The notes: generated by a model not told the origin, from the sequence alone. A stretch of 19,625 bases of DNA from Candidatus Woesebacteria bacterium (GCA_002686465.1 NZCP01000031.1:1-19625), one strand, 5' to 3'; numbered from the stretch's first letter, positions 8,004 through 16,140 are shown. Made by a program: numbers and translations.

Positions 8004-8905
8004 TTGAGAAGTTTGTGAAGTATGCGTGCAAGAGTATTCTGCTGCTTTATATCCTTTTGGATAAGCCAGTGGTTTATCTCTAATTCTGCCCGTTCCATTT
8101 CATCTGCAATCTCACTCTTTTTCAATTCTTGCTCTTTAAACTCACCTTGTTCCCATGTTTTTAGGTAAACCACAAGTTCTGAAAAGGCTTGTAAGAGAGC
8201 CAGCGCAAGTCCATGGACACCATCCTTGTATCCCTCTCCTGCAAAGAACCTGCTTACAAATTCCCTGATCGGTCTTCTAATTAAATCTTTCCAGTCAAAA
8301 TTATATCCGTCTTTGAGCAAAAATTCAGATTGAATATCTGTATAACGATTTATCCTGTCGACATATTGTGAGACAGAAGTATAATTGTAATGAACTATTG
8401 CGTTTTTTTCTTCCGATGGAAGGTCAATTCCCTTCCCATAAGTCTCAGGTACAGAATGAATTATTTCGCTCCAGGAGACTTTCCCCTTCTTGAAAAATCG
8501 AATGTTATAGTCGGGCCACCATTGAGAATGTTTAATCCATTTACTAAAGATGATATTTTTGCGAGGGAGGCGATAGAAATCAGCGTCAGGACTCTTGGTA
8601 ATTTCCTCTAATTTTTTAGCAAGAGATTTTGGAATCTCCTCATCTGCATCAAGAATCAGAATCCAGTCTTTTGTCGCTTTGCTGATCGCAAAATTACGAG
8701 CTGGCTCGACATACCCAGTGGGTTTATGCTTAAAAATTTTAGCCCCCGCACGTTTTGCCACGTCAACCGTTCTATCTGTTGAGTGCATATCGACAACAAT
8801 GATCTCGTCTGCTAGTCTTTTGACCGATAACAGCGCACGAGGCAAATTCTTTTCCTCATTCCTCGTATTAATGACGACTGAAATTAAACTCATTTTTGTA
8901 CCCAT
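8000..8905 (-). CDS. GT2 glycosyltransferase, WaaE/KdtX-like, with charged C-terminal extension
   Basis: A 301-residue paralogue of the gene at 6349-7098. Motifs are LISVVINTRNEEKNLP (7-22), EIIVVDMHSTD (34-44), the metal-binding LDADEE (85-90) and SQWWPDYNIRFFKKG (127-141). It differs by a tail: after the shared TWEQ/LWEM position near 250, it carries about 50 extra residues rich in Glu, Lys and Arg that look helical and amphipathic. ATG at 8905 is the chosen start; an in-frame ATG at 8893 (MSLISV) is a real alternative and would match the paralogue's N-terminus more closely. Neither has a convincing Shine-Dalgarno. An extended -10 element sits just upstream in the 25-bp gap, so this gene may begin a sub-transcript. 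Confidence 0.83.
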   Translation of the reverse strand: MGTKMSLISVVINTRNEEKNLPRALLSVKRLADEIIVVDMHSTDRTVDVAKRAGAKIFKHKPTGYVEPARNFAISKATKDWILILDADEEIPKSLAKKLEEITKSPDADFYRLPRKNIIFSKWIKHSQWWPDYNIRFFKKGKVSWSEIIHSVPETYGKGIDLPSEEKNAIVHYNYTSVSQYVDRINRYTDIQSEFLLKDGYNFDWKDLIRRPIREFVSRFFAGEGYKDGVHGLALALLQAFSELVVYLKTWEQGEFKEQELKKSEIADEMERAELEINHWLIQKDIKQQNTLARILHKLLK

Positions 8906-8914
8906 GCAGGTCTA

Positions 8915-8923
8915 ATTGTACCA
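8915..8923 (-). promoter_or_regulatory. Possible internal extended -10 promoter for the glycosyltransferase run
   Basis: Read on the minus strand, the short gap before the 8905 gene contains TGGTACAAT, a TGn-TANAAT extended -10, with nine bases to the ATG. No good -35 is visible. It is the same kind of element seen twice in the 12112-12176 spacer. If real, the transcript would have a leader of only a few bases. Confidence 0.35.
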
Positions 8924-8930
8924 TTTATAC

Positions 8931-10637
8931 CTAATAGACACGATAAATATCGACTGCATTATTATTAAAAATTTTGACTAACTTTAGCCCCCGATCTTCC
9001 AATCTGTCCTTTTGTTCGCCAACCAAATAGATATACCTTGTCTTGCTATCGATCAGAAAACTTTGTGCTTGTTGGCTTCCAAGATTGCCAAAAAAGCCTT
9101 CTGTCTTGTCTCTTCTAGCCCGCCATTCATATCCAGTAATCTCCAAGTTCACCTCATCTTCTAAATACACCGGCTTTCCTGAAAAAGCAGATACATAAGC
9201 TGTCGATTCATAAAGGTAAAGAGGTCTTGGAGGATTTGCTTCTGCAACTTTGGCTGCGTGTTTATCAAATGGGTACGTTAACACGATCCCGCTTTCTTGT
9301 TGTTTCAGAAACTCTAGCGCCTCTCTTTCCTGGTTAGAAAGTGCAGCTGGTGGACGCATTGGTAAATAAACGATGAGCAGTGTCCCAACTGTTGTGGGGA
9401 TAGTTAGTATGACTATAATAGTTGCCACAGCTATTTTTTTTAGTTTCATTCCTTCTTTTTCAAGCCATTCACCCAAACTCATTCCTGCCAAGATACCCGC
9501 AAAAAAGAGGGTGTAATAGAAAAATTGTATTGTATTCCAAGGCGTGCCTTTTTGAAGAAAAAATAACGGCAAGATCGCACCCGCGACAATGACAAAAGAA
9601 ATGAATATCTCTACGAAGGAAACCTTTTTGTGTTCCCTGAACCACTTTACAATCAAAAATCCTTTGAATAATCTTGTCCCCATGTTTCCAACCCAGAAGA
9701 TAGCAAACGCCAATACGTATGCCGCAACAGCTTTTACCCAAACACCACCCATTCGATAAGTTGTCATTGCCTCAAAATACTTAGTCCATCCCAAGCGATC
9801 GGTATACAACATCATTGTTTCTAAAAACCAAAAAGGTTGAAAAACTATCAAGCTAGATGCCGTTTTATTAAAAGGAAAAAACAAAATTACAGAAATAAAT
9901 AATGAGCTTATGAATACCCCAAGATTAATTATCTTTCTCTCTTTCCAGACCTGCCAAACACTAGCCACAAGAAGTCCGCCGAGTGCCAAAACCGCAGCAT
10001 ATGCCTTGATTTGGATTAGAACACTAAAAAGTAAAACACAAAATACGAAACGCCAAGTGGTAAATTGTTTCTGTAACTTTAGTAATAGTATGAGGGCACC
10101 GACTAAGAAGACTAGAGACAACGCAAATGGCGGATTAACAAGAGTTGAAATTGATTGTTGGGACCAAAATACAGACTCCCCACCAAATCCACCGTCACGA
10201 AAAAAGGCAATCATCCATCCGAAACCACCCCCGAAGTAAACAAAAAAAGTTGCCCAAAAAGCTTGCGTTGACGATCTCCTCCAAAGATAAATGAATTTAT
10301 AGACCAAAACACCAATCGCGAGTGCTATCAGAGGAGGAATAATTTGGAAATAGAGAATATGTGCAGGAATGTTGGTTATCTTATGAATACCTGCAAGGAT
10401 CAAATCAAATCCAATATGGTAGTTTTGTAAAGTTTTGCCTGCAAAGACCGGCATCTGGAAAGACCCATGGCTCAAGCTATTGATAAGGGTAAGATGCCAA
10501 ACTCCATCATGGCCATTTGCTCCCCAAAAACCCATACCAAAAGAGTAGGTGAAACCGCTTTTCACCATGGTTAGGCTCCATGTAATGGAACCTACCAAAA
10601 CTAGTAGTAGTATCCGTAAATCACCTACGAATCGCAT
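8931..10637 (-). CDS. Large GT-C-like integral membrane protein, family not recognised
   Basis: I start it at the ATG of 10637 (568 residues). The frame is open to a TTG at 10664, but that extension lies wholly inside the upstream gene and lacks an initiation signal. The chosen start overlaps the flippase gene by 17 nt. Layout: membrane helix at about 8-25; an extracytoplasmic loop with FWGANGHDGVWHLTLINSL (37-55) and NYHIGFDLI (72-80); about ten further helices to about 425; then a soluble tail of about 140 residues (EREALEFLKQQESG, 437-450, then LYLYESTAYVSAFSGK and a final hydrophobic/basic strand DIYRVY). One helix, then an acidic loop, then many helices, then an extracytoplasmic tail is the architecture of GT-C glycosyltransferases using polyprenyl-phosphate sugars; D44 is the candidate catalytic base. 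It could instead be a polymerase (Wzy-like). The membrane-protein call is firm; transferase is an inference. Confidence 0.7.
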   Translation of the reverse strand: MRFVGDLRILLLVLVGSITWSLTMVKSGFTYSFGMGFWGANGHDGVWHLTLINSLSHGSFQMPVFAGKTLQNYHIGFDLILAGIHKITNIPAHILYFQIIPPLIALAIGVLVYKFIYLWRRSSTQAFWATFFVYFGGGFGWMIAFFRDGGFGGESVFWSQQSISTLVNPPFALSLVFLVGALILLLKLQKQFTTWRFVFCVLLFSVLIQIKAYAAVLALGGLLVASVWQVWKERKIINLGVFISSLFISVILFFPFNKTASSLIVFQPFWFLETMMLYTDRLGWTKYFEAMTTYRMGGVWVKAVAAYVLAFAIFWVGNMGTRLFKGFLIVKWFREHKKVSFVEIFISFVIVAGAILPLFFLQKGTPWNTIQFFYYTLFFAGILAGMSLGEWLEKEGMKLKKIAVATIIVILTIPTTVGTLLIVYLPMRPPAALSNQEREALEFLKQQESGIVLTYPFDKHAAKVAEANPPRPLYLYESTAYVSAFSGKPVYLEDEVNLEITGYEWRARRDKTEGFFGNLGSQQAQSFLIDSKTRYIYLVGEQKDRLEDRGLKLVKIFNNNAVDIYRVY

Positions 10638-12111
10638 TGAAAATCTTTCTGAAATCCGCAACAATAGAAGGACCGACCAAGAAGAAAGTTGCAGCTACGT
10701 AGGCGGCTACACCGCTGATAATAAGTAGAATAACTGATACTCCCGAGCTCGCCAGTACGCTACGTAGCAACAAGACAACTAATCCCATTAATAATGTCGC
10801 CAAAATAGGCTTAGCAACACTGCCAATTAAGTCAAAACGAACATACCGGCGAACGATAAAGATGGCAATAGCTGAACTTGTCCCAACAATAGCAGCCCCA
10901 GCTGCGGCGCCATTTATACCATATATCATCGCAAGTACGGGAACAAAAATCCAGGTCAACGTAGTCCACATAATCATTAGACGTAATGTGGTTGTTATTC
11001 TTCCTATTGCATTTAAGAGATTGGTCAATGGGGTCGTGACTGCAGCCCAAGCCGAGCTTATTCCATATAAAGAAAGTGCTAATATAGCTGGTTGCCATTT
11101 CTCATATTTAGGAATTACCTCAATCAACAATGGTGCTACAAGAATAAGGCCTACCAATGAGGGGAAAACAAAGAAAGAGACAAACAGGATGGACTTTGAA
11201 ACTGCTCGAGATAACTCCTCTGGATCATCTTGCATCCTCGAAAAGGCGGGAAATGTGACTTTAATCACCTGGTCCATAAAGAAGCGAAGTGGCGCAAACG
11301 CCCATTTTTGGGCCCAACCTAGAAGTCCAATTCCTGCAGGTCCTAATATCCCCCCTAAAGCCATTGTTATGCCGTCATCTTTCACGACAGCTAAAAAGGT
11401 ATTCGCCTGATATGGAAGACCAAAGCGCAAAAGTCTTCGCAAGGGATTCCGGGCAAAAGCAAACCCTGGCATCCATGGTTGCAAAATGTAAATCATGATC
11501 AGTCCAGAAAAACCACGGACCAAGACAGCTATCGTAAAGCTGGTAATACCAAACCCGCGCCAGGCAAGGTAGACAACAACTATATTAAACAGTAAAGTCT
11601 CCACGATTTGTGGGATAACAAGTCTATTAAAATCAAGTCGGCGCTCCAAGAGCACTGAAGGTACTGTTTTCAAGGACGACAAAAAGAAAGAAAAACCAAG
11701 TGCCCAGAGAAGCAATACCGATTCCTGACTAAAGCTATACCATCCTTGAAAAACCGGGGTAAGGAAAAAAACCAAAAGTAATAAAACCAGCACTAGCGAC
11801 TGTTGGATAGTGAAAGTGGTTCGTAACTCTTCTTGTGTTACTTCACCCTTTTTTTGGATCAAAGCTGCAGCCAAACCAACGTCTGAAAAATATGTAAAAA
11901 AGTTAATTACTGCAGACACTAAAAAGAAAATACCAAACTGGGCAGGTTCCAAGAAAATTGTTAAAAGAAAGATTGACACAAAAGACACTGCCTGAAGGAA
12001 AAATGTACGGCCAGTGAGAGCTAAAACACCACGGACAGCCCGCTGTTTGACAGTCTGCAGGGTCATCTCGCTCGTTGGGTCAAGGTGTTCTCCTGGGGAA
12101 ATACTAGCCAC
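10621..12111 (-). CDS. Wzx/PST-family polysaccharide flippase (MOP superfamily)
   Basis: A 496-residue protein with about 12-14 membrane helices and the N-terminal signature of the polysaccharide-transporter branch of the MOP superfamily: LEPAQFGIFFLVSAVINFF (54-72), SDVGLAAALIQKKGE (76-90) and the cytoplasmic EELRTTFTIQQS (94-105). Such proteins move undecaprenyl-PP-linked oligosaccharides from the inner to the outer face of the membrane. It is the first gene of a ten-gene minus-strand run, so it heads the set of enzymes that make its likely cargo. I keep the GTG at 12111, because an extended -10 ends seven bases before it, which fits a leaderless transcript. An ATG at 12066 (MTLQTVKQRA) would also give a complete flippase. 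Confidence 0.87.
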   Translation of the reverse strand: MASISPGEHLDPTSEMTLQTVKQRAVRGVLALTGRTFFLQAVSFVSIFLLTIFLEPAQFGIFFLVSAVINFFTYFSDVGLAAALIQKKGEVTQEELRTTFTIQQSLVLVLLLLVFFLTPVFQGWYSFSQESVLLLWALGFSFFLSSLKTVPSVLLERRLDFNRLVIPQIVETLLFNIVVVYLAWRGFGITSFTIAVLVRGFSGLIMIYILQPWMPGFAFARNPLRRLLRFGLPYQANTFLAVVKDDGITMALGGILGPAGIGLLGWAQKWAFAPLRFFMDQVIKVTFPAFSRMQDDPEELSRAVSKSILFVSFFVFPSLVGLILVAPLLIEVIPKYEKWQPAILALSLYGISSAWAAVTTPLTNLLNAIGRITTTLRLMIMWTTLTWIFVPVLAMIYGINGAAAGAAIVGTSSAIAIFIVRRYVRFDLIGSVAKPILATLLMGLVVLLLRSVLASSGVSVILLIISGVAAYVAATFFLVGPSIVADFRKIFNAIRR

Positions 12112-12118
12112 AATCTAA

Positions 12119-12127
12119 ATTGTAACA
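12119..12127 (-). promoter_or_regulatory. Extended -10 promoter for the flippase operon (putative leaderless start)
   Basis: On the minus strand this reads TGTTACAAT, a TGn-TANAAT extended -10. Exactly seven bases separate the hexamer from the GTG at 12111, which puts the expected first transcribed base on the start codon. No Shine-Dalgarno precedes that GTG. A weak -35 (TTGTAG) lies 18 bp upstream. This is a by-eye motif match. Confidence 0.5.
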
Positions 12128-12161
12128 CGCCTTGCCTGGTTGCTACAAAACAAAGCTATAG

Positions 12162-12170
12162 TGCTAAAAT
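12162..12170 (+). promoter_or_regulatory. Extended -10 promoter for the plus-strand pair (putative leaderless start)
   Basis: The bases TGCTAAAAT form a TGn-TANAAT extended -10; six bases later comes the GTG at 12177, again with no Shine-Dalgarno. A TTGCTA at 12140 is a possible but badly spaced -35 (19 bp). It sits back to back with the flippase promoter, the two hexamers being about 40 bp apart, so the two polymerases would compete for the same DNA. Confidence 0.5.
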
Positions 12171-12176
12171 AGTTAT

Positions 12177-12944
12177 GTGTTAATACAAAGCTTGCTTCTC
12201 ATTTTTGTGCTATTTTCTAACTTCTGGATTTGGAGGCTGCTTGAATACAATGCACTTTTAGGTGCACTAATTATAGTAACCTCAACTCTCCTCTATTTAC
12301 TCTTGAAGAAGAATTCAAAACACTATTTGTATATATTCCTTCCACTATTCATTTTAGTTTTGTTTTTTCAATGGCAAACAACCGCAAAAACATCCCTCTC
12401 CTATCTAGATAAGGGCGAGCTGGGAACCCAAGAAATGCGACTTAGGCAATATCCATTAGTATCTATTCAAATCAGAGGTAAAACGACCTGGATTCCTCTT
12501 GCTCATTGGTTTGAGGGACGGAAGGAGTCAATAACCTTCTTTAGAATTCAAAAAAACTTCTCTGAGATAATTGATCCAAATCTTTACTTTTTTGCTAATC
12601 ATCCCAGAGAAAGAGTAGGGATAAAGGAATTTGAAAAATTCTCGTACGTCCTACTACCATTTTTTGTCATAGGAATGGTGTCAATTTTACAAAGGCATAT
12701 GGCTAAAACTATCTTCTTTGTTTTAGCCATTCCAATAGTTCTCATTTCTCTCATTGGTCACAAAAACAGCCTTGGACCATTCGCTCTTTTCCCATTTTTC
12801 GTAGTAAGTATCGCCCAAGGACTTAAACTAGCTCTGGGCAAACTTCAAGCAATATCCAAAGTCCGAACAATACAAATTCTGTTAGTAAGTATGTTTACCC
12901 TCGCCATTATTTTAGTACAACTGGTTGCCTATGTCTCGTATTAA
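12177..12944 (+). CDS. Integral membrane protein of unknown function
   Basis: I do not recognise this 255-residue protein. It begins with GTG (no usable ATG nearby: the ATG at 12175 reads straight into a stop). Hydrophobic segments lie at about 2-20, 23-43 and 50-66. A polar, probably extracytoplasmic domain spans about 67-153, and further segments lie at about 154-172, 177-194, 200-217 and 231-253. The polar domain contains tryptophans, TWIPLAHWFEG (104-113), and ends in DPNLYFFANHPRERVGIKEF (133-152), which is the most distinctive stretch. Its stop overlaps the GT39-like gene by 14 nt, so the two are almost certainly co-translated and may form a pair. An accessory subunit for the transferase, or part of an acceptor-binding complex, is possible but unproven. 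Confidence 0.72.
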   Translation: MLIQSLLLIFVLFSNFWIWRLLEYNALLGALIIVTSTLLYLLLKKNSKHYLYIFLPLFILVLFFQWQTTAKTSLSYLDKGELGTQEMRLRQYPLVSIQIRGKTTWIPLAHWFEGRKESITFFRIQKNFSEIIDPNLYFFANHPRERVGIKEFEKFSYVLLPFFVIGMVSILQRHMAKTIFFVLAIPIVLISLIGHKNSLGPFALFPFFVVSIAQGLKLALGKLQAISKVRTIQILLVSMFTLAIILVQLVAYVSY

Positions 12945-14598
12945 GAAAAACCCACCAATTAACTTAGTCTTGCTTGTCTCAATAATCCTGCTAGGAGCTT
13001 TCTTGCGTCTTTACAAACTCGACCAAATCCCCAACGGGTTCTATGTTGATGAAGCAGTAATAGGCTATAACGCTCAATCTATACTCTTAACAGGTAAGGA
13101 CGAATATGGAAAGATCTTCCCTATATTCTTACGTGCTCTCGAAACTTATATCCCAGCTCTTTATACCTACCTTACTGCAATTTCTATTTCATTATTTGGA
13201 ATGACCATCTACTCTGTTAGACTCTTGTCCGCTGTATCTGGGATTATCTCCATCTTTCTTGTCTTCCTGGTTCTCAGAAACATTAACCTTTTCAAGAGTC
13301 CGCTCATCCCATATATTGGAGCATTCCTCTTTGCAATCTCGCCCTGGAGTATCTTTTTTTCAAGGGGGGCGTTTGAGGCCAATCTGGCCCTCGCTATCTT
13401 TACATCTTCAATATACTTCTTTCTCTTAAGCGACAAAAACATAAAATATTTAATACCAGCAGCGATTATTCTTTCTATATCCACCTATGCATACCATGCA
13501 GAAAGATTAATAGCATACATTTGGCTCCCTGGCTTTTTGTTTTTGGCATCCCGCGGTAGAAAGCTTCATTTCTTCTTGAAGAGAGAAGTTATTATTTCTG
13601 TTGCACTCTTTGCTATCTTACAAATCCCCCAATTAGCTCTGTCTACAACACCTGCGTTCAAACTTAGAGCAGTAAATATATTTTATCAAGAAGCCGTTGA
13701 AGACCAAGCTGGAAAAACCTCAAATTTTCTACCAAGTGCACTTTCTATACCCCTTGCCTTTACGAGAGAGTTCTCCTCACAATTTACAAGTTATTTTTCG
13801 CCTAGAAATTTATTTTTCAACCCCGATTCAGATCCACAAAGGTCTCTGCCAGAACTGAGTGTATTTTATCCCTGGATGTTTATCCCATACCTGATTGGGC
13901 TTTTCTTAATCGCAACTCGCCGTCAGGAGCAAAATATAAAATATGTTTTTTTACTGGCGCTTAGCGCCGTTATCCCTGCTGCCCTTACAAAAGACCCATT
14001 CTCATCTTTAAGAGCGCTGGTTTTAATCTTACCGATGATTATTGTCATTGCTCTTGGAATTGATTATCTCCTCAAGAGTCGATATAAAAACATTTGGCTG
14101 GTTTGTGGAGCTTTGCTAATTCCAATCTCCTTTATCCTCCTTTGGCGCTCTTATTTTGTCTTCTTGCCAAACGAAGGAGCAAGGATCTGGGGGTACGGCT
14201 TGAAGCAGCTGGCAGAACAGGTCCAAAAACACCCTAACGAAAAATTCGTAATAGAGCAAACAAGAACTCCTCCTGTATATGCCCAACTAGCATTTTTCTT
14301 AAAATATCCCCCAGAAAAATTTCAACAAGAGATCAACCAGGATATCAAAGACAATTACTATACAAGTATCTTTTTTGACCCTCACTACATTTTTGGCAAT
14401 GTGGAAACAAGGGCAATAAAATGGGGAACAGATACCTGTAAAGACCTTATTTTGGTTGGAGATGCTCTTGCTGTCTCGCCGGCACAAGCAGAAGAGCACG
14501 GACTAGAAGAAATCTTCGAAATCAGCGATCCAATGGATGAAGTTGTCTTTCGTGGCTTTCATACAAATCCCTATACAAGATGCGGGAAAAGTCCGTAA
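12931..14598 (+). CDS. GT39/ArnT-like (PMT_2) membrane glycosyltransferase
   Basis: A 555-residue GT-C protein. I choose the ATG at 12931 over the in-frame TTG at 12925, which adds two residues. After the first membrane helix (11-28), the extracytoplasmic loop holds the GT39/GT83 acidic pair in GFYVDEAVIGYNAQ (36-49; D40-E41), and the second block SVRLLSAVSG follows at about 95-104. About a dozen helices run to about 410, and a soluble tail of about 140 residues ends the protein, with cysteines in DTCKDL and TRCGK that could pair outside the cell. The family transfers a sugar from polyprenyl phosphate to protein or lipid on the outer face. It is coupled to the upstream membrane protein by a 14-nt overlap and is convergent with the next gene. 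The acceptor is unknown. Confidence 0.84.
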   Translation: MSRIKKNPPINLVLLVSIILLGAFLRLYKLDQIPNGFYVDEAVIGYNAQSILLTGKDEYGKIFPIFLRALETYIPALYTYLTAISISLFGMTIYSVRLLSAVSGIISIFLVFLVLRNINLFKSPLIPYIGAFLFAISPWSIFFSRGAFEANLALAIFTSSIYFFLLSDKNIKYLIPAAIILSISTYAYHAERLIAYIWLPGFLFLASRGRKLHFFLKREVIISVALFAILQIPQLALSTTPAFKLRAVNIFYQEAVEDQAGKTSNFLPSALSIPLAFTREFSSQFTSYFSPRNLFFNPDSDPQRSLPELSVFYPWMFIPYLIGLFLIATRRQEQNIKYVFLLALSAVIPAALTKDPFSSLRALVLILPMIIVIALGIDYLLKSRYKNIWLVCGALLIPISFILLWRSYFVFLPNEGARIWGYGLKQLAEQVQKHPNEKFVIEQTRTPPVYAQLAFFLKYPPEKFQQEINQDIKDNYYTSIFFDPHYIFGNVETRAIKWGTDTCKDLILVGDALAVSPAQAEEHGLEEIFEISDPMDEVVFRGFHTNPYTRCGKSP

Positions 14599-14608
14599 TC
14601 TAAATTAC
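14595..14608. repeat. Small palindrome spanning both convergent stop codons
   Basis: The arms GTAAT (14595-14599) and ATTAC (14604-14608) flank a 4-base loop. The TAA stop of the plus-strand gene lies in one arm and the TAA stop of the minus-strand gene lies in the other. There is no GC-rich stem or T-tract, so I do not call it a terminator. With only 6 bp between the stops, the two transcripts must overlap unless termination occurs inside coding sequence. Confidence 0.5.
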
Positions 14609-16140
14609 TTCAGTGCGTCTTCTGTTACTTCAAAGAATAAAAGCTCTTGGCGAGAACCATCGGGTCTGGCGGCTTTCGGATACGATTTTATCAGCCTCAG
14701 ACCTTCCTTTTCGGCATCTCCCGTAAATCTGTCTGAATTAATTACAAAATAAACTTTATTGCCAGCCTTTTTTGCATCAACAAGCCGTGGATGTGCGTCT
14801 GAGATATAAACTCCAATTCCAATAATTGTTATACTAGGCACTTTTTCAAAATAAATTTGTAGACCGTCCGGAAGGGTCCCGAAAAATCCTTCAGTCCCAA
14901 TCACAAAATGAGAATTTGGATTTTTGAACATCTCTATTTTAAGATATTCCGCGACTTCTTTTATTCCTGTCCCCGCAGTCCATTCTTCAAGATAACCCGA
15001 CCTTTCTACTCTCGGCAGTGGCGCTCTTTCAGGGTTTGTTAAAACAAGATAATTAATCCACAAGGCAGGAATGATTAAAACTAAAATCAACACCCAGCTC
15101 ATACGTAATTTTTTAAGGAGATTGGTCCAATAAGCAGTAGATACCGCCGCCAGAATAAAAAATGGTGGGACTGCATATAAGATATAACGTGCAGTAATAT
15201 GCTTTGCCAATTCGGAAACAAAAAGAGGGGGAACAAGACCCCAAACAAGAAGCAAAATCAGTGCCGGGCGCGATTTTTTCCAAGCCAAGATACCACCAAG
15301 TAAAAACATAATTAGTACGGTTCCCGGCAACAGGAGTAAAAACCAATTCGTAATATCTTGAACATGAGCGGTAAAAGGATTCAGAAGACTTGTCCAAATA
15401 TGATCTATCCCAAACAAATATTTTTTGTTTTGTATTCCTATCTGCTCAAACCCTGGACCTAAACGCAATATGTTGTACATGACAAAGGCAATAAACCAAG
15501 AAATACCCCAAAGCCCAAGAAGTCTTATACCGTGAGAGAAAAATCTACTCTTACTCTTCGGCCAAAAGGACATTAATCCTGTTGTTGGCAAAAGAAAAAG
15601 AAAAAACACACCAGGGGATTTCGTCAGCCAAGCTGCCCCCAACGTAAACCCTGTAAGCATAGCAAGATCAATCCTTCGGGTTTGTGCGGCTAAAACCCCA
15701 AAATATAAAGACCACACACCAAAAGCAGTAAGCATGCTATCAACTAAAGCCATTCTGTCAAAAAATACAGAGAAGGGTGAAACTGCATAAAATAGCGCAG
15801 CTATCAACGCGATATTTTTGGAGTTAAAAAGTCTGTGAGTCAATAGGAATATTCCAAGAAGTGAAAAAACGCCAGTAAAAACTGAAATCATCCTTCCAAC
15901 TAATAAAGGGTCGTTCAAAAACCCTAAAGACAACATAGTCGTCCACATAAAAAGTGGTTGTTTCCCTTCAGAAGCTTGGGGTAAAAATCGGAGAGTGGGC
16001 TCTGCCTTCATAACTTGAGCCCAACGAACATATATTGCCTCATCGGCAAAGATTGGAATTGAGAGAATATTATAAGTACGAAGAAAAATGGCAACAACAA
16101 CAATTACTACCAAACTTACTATTGTCCATTTCCACGTCAT
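14605..16140 (-). CDS. PMT_2/ArnT-like membrane glycosyltransferase (GT-C)
   Basis: A 511-residue multi-spanning protein. Helix 1 lies at about 5-22. The loop after it has IPIFADEAIYVRWAQVMKA (28-46), with the D33-E34 catalytic pair typical of the PMT_2 group, then SEGKQPLFMW (57-66), a block also conserved in this group. After the last helix (about 350-375) comes a soluble tail beginning PERAPLPRVERSGYLEEW, with GTGIKEVAEYL downstream. The protein should use polyprenyl-phosphate sugar on the outer face. The ATG at 16140 has no Shine-Dalgarno; the 80 bases before it hold a tandem repeat and a hairpin. An ALG5/DPM1-like synthase that could supply its donor is immediately upstream on the same strand. 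Donor and acceptor are inferred. Confidence 0.84.
   Translation of the reverse strand: MTWKWTIVSLVVIVVVAIFLRTYNILSIPIFADEAIYVRWAQVMKAEPTLRFLPQASEGKQPLFMWTTMLSLGFLNDPLLVGRMISVFTGVFSLLGIFLLTHRLFNSKNIALIAALFYAVSPFSVFFDRMALVDSMLTAFGVWSLYFGVLAAQTRRIDLAMLTGFTLGAAWLTKSPGVFFLFLLPTTGLMSFWPKSKSRFFSHGIRLLGLWGISWFIAFVMYNILRLGPGFEQIGIQNKKYLFGIDHIWTSLLNPFTAHVQDITNWFLLLLPGTVLIMFLLGGILAWKKSRPALILLLVWGLVPPLFVSELAKHITARYILYAVPPFFILAAVSTAYWTNLLKKLRMSWVLILVLIIPALWINYLVLTNPERAPLPRVERSGYLEEWTAGTGIKEVAEYLKIEMFKNPNSHFVIGTEGFFGTLPDGLQIYFEKVPSITIIGIGVYISDAHPRLVDAKKAGNKVYFVINSDRFTGDAEKEGLRLIKSYPKAARPDGSRQELLFFEVTEDALK

Noticed and set aside
10862..11410. 182-codon plus-strand open frame
   Set aside because: Lies entirely antisense to the flippase; its apparent composition is a mirror of flippase codons and no recognisable domain is present.
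12070..12105. AGGAGA as a ribosome site for a shorter flippase start
   Set aside because: The nearest start after it (TTG) is out of frame, and the in-frame ATG at 12066 is about 20 bases away, too far for normal use.
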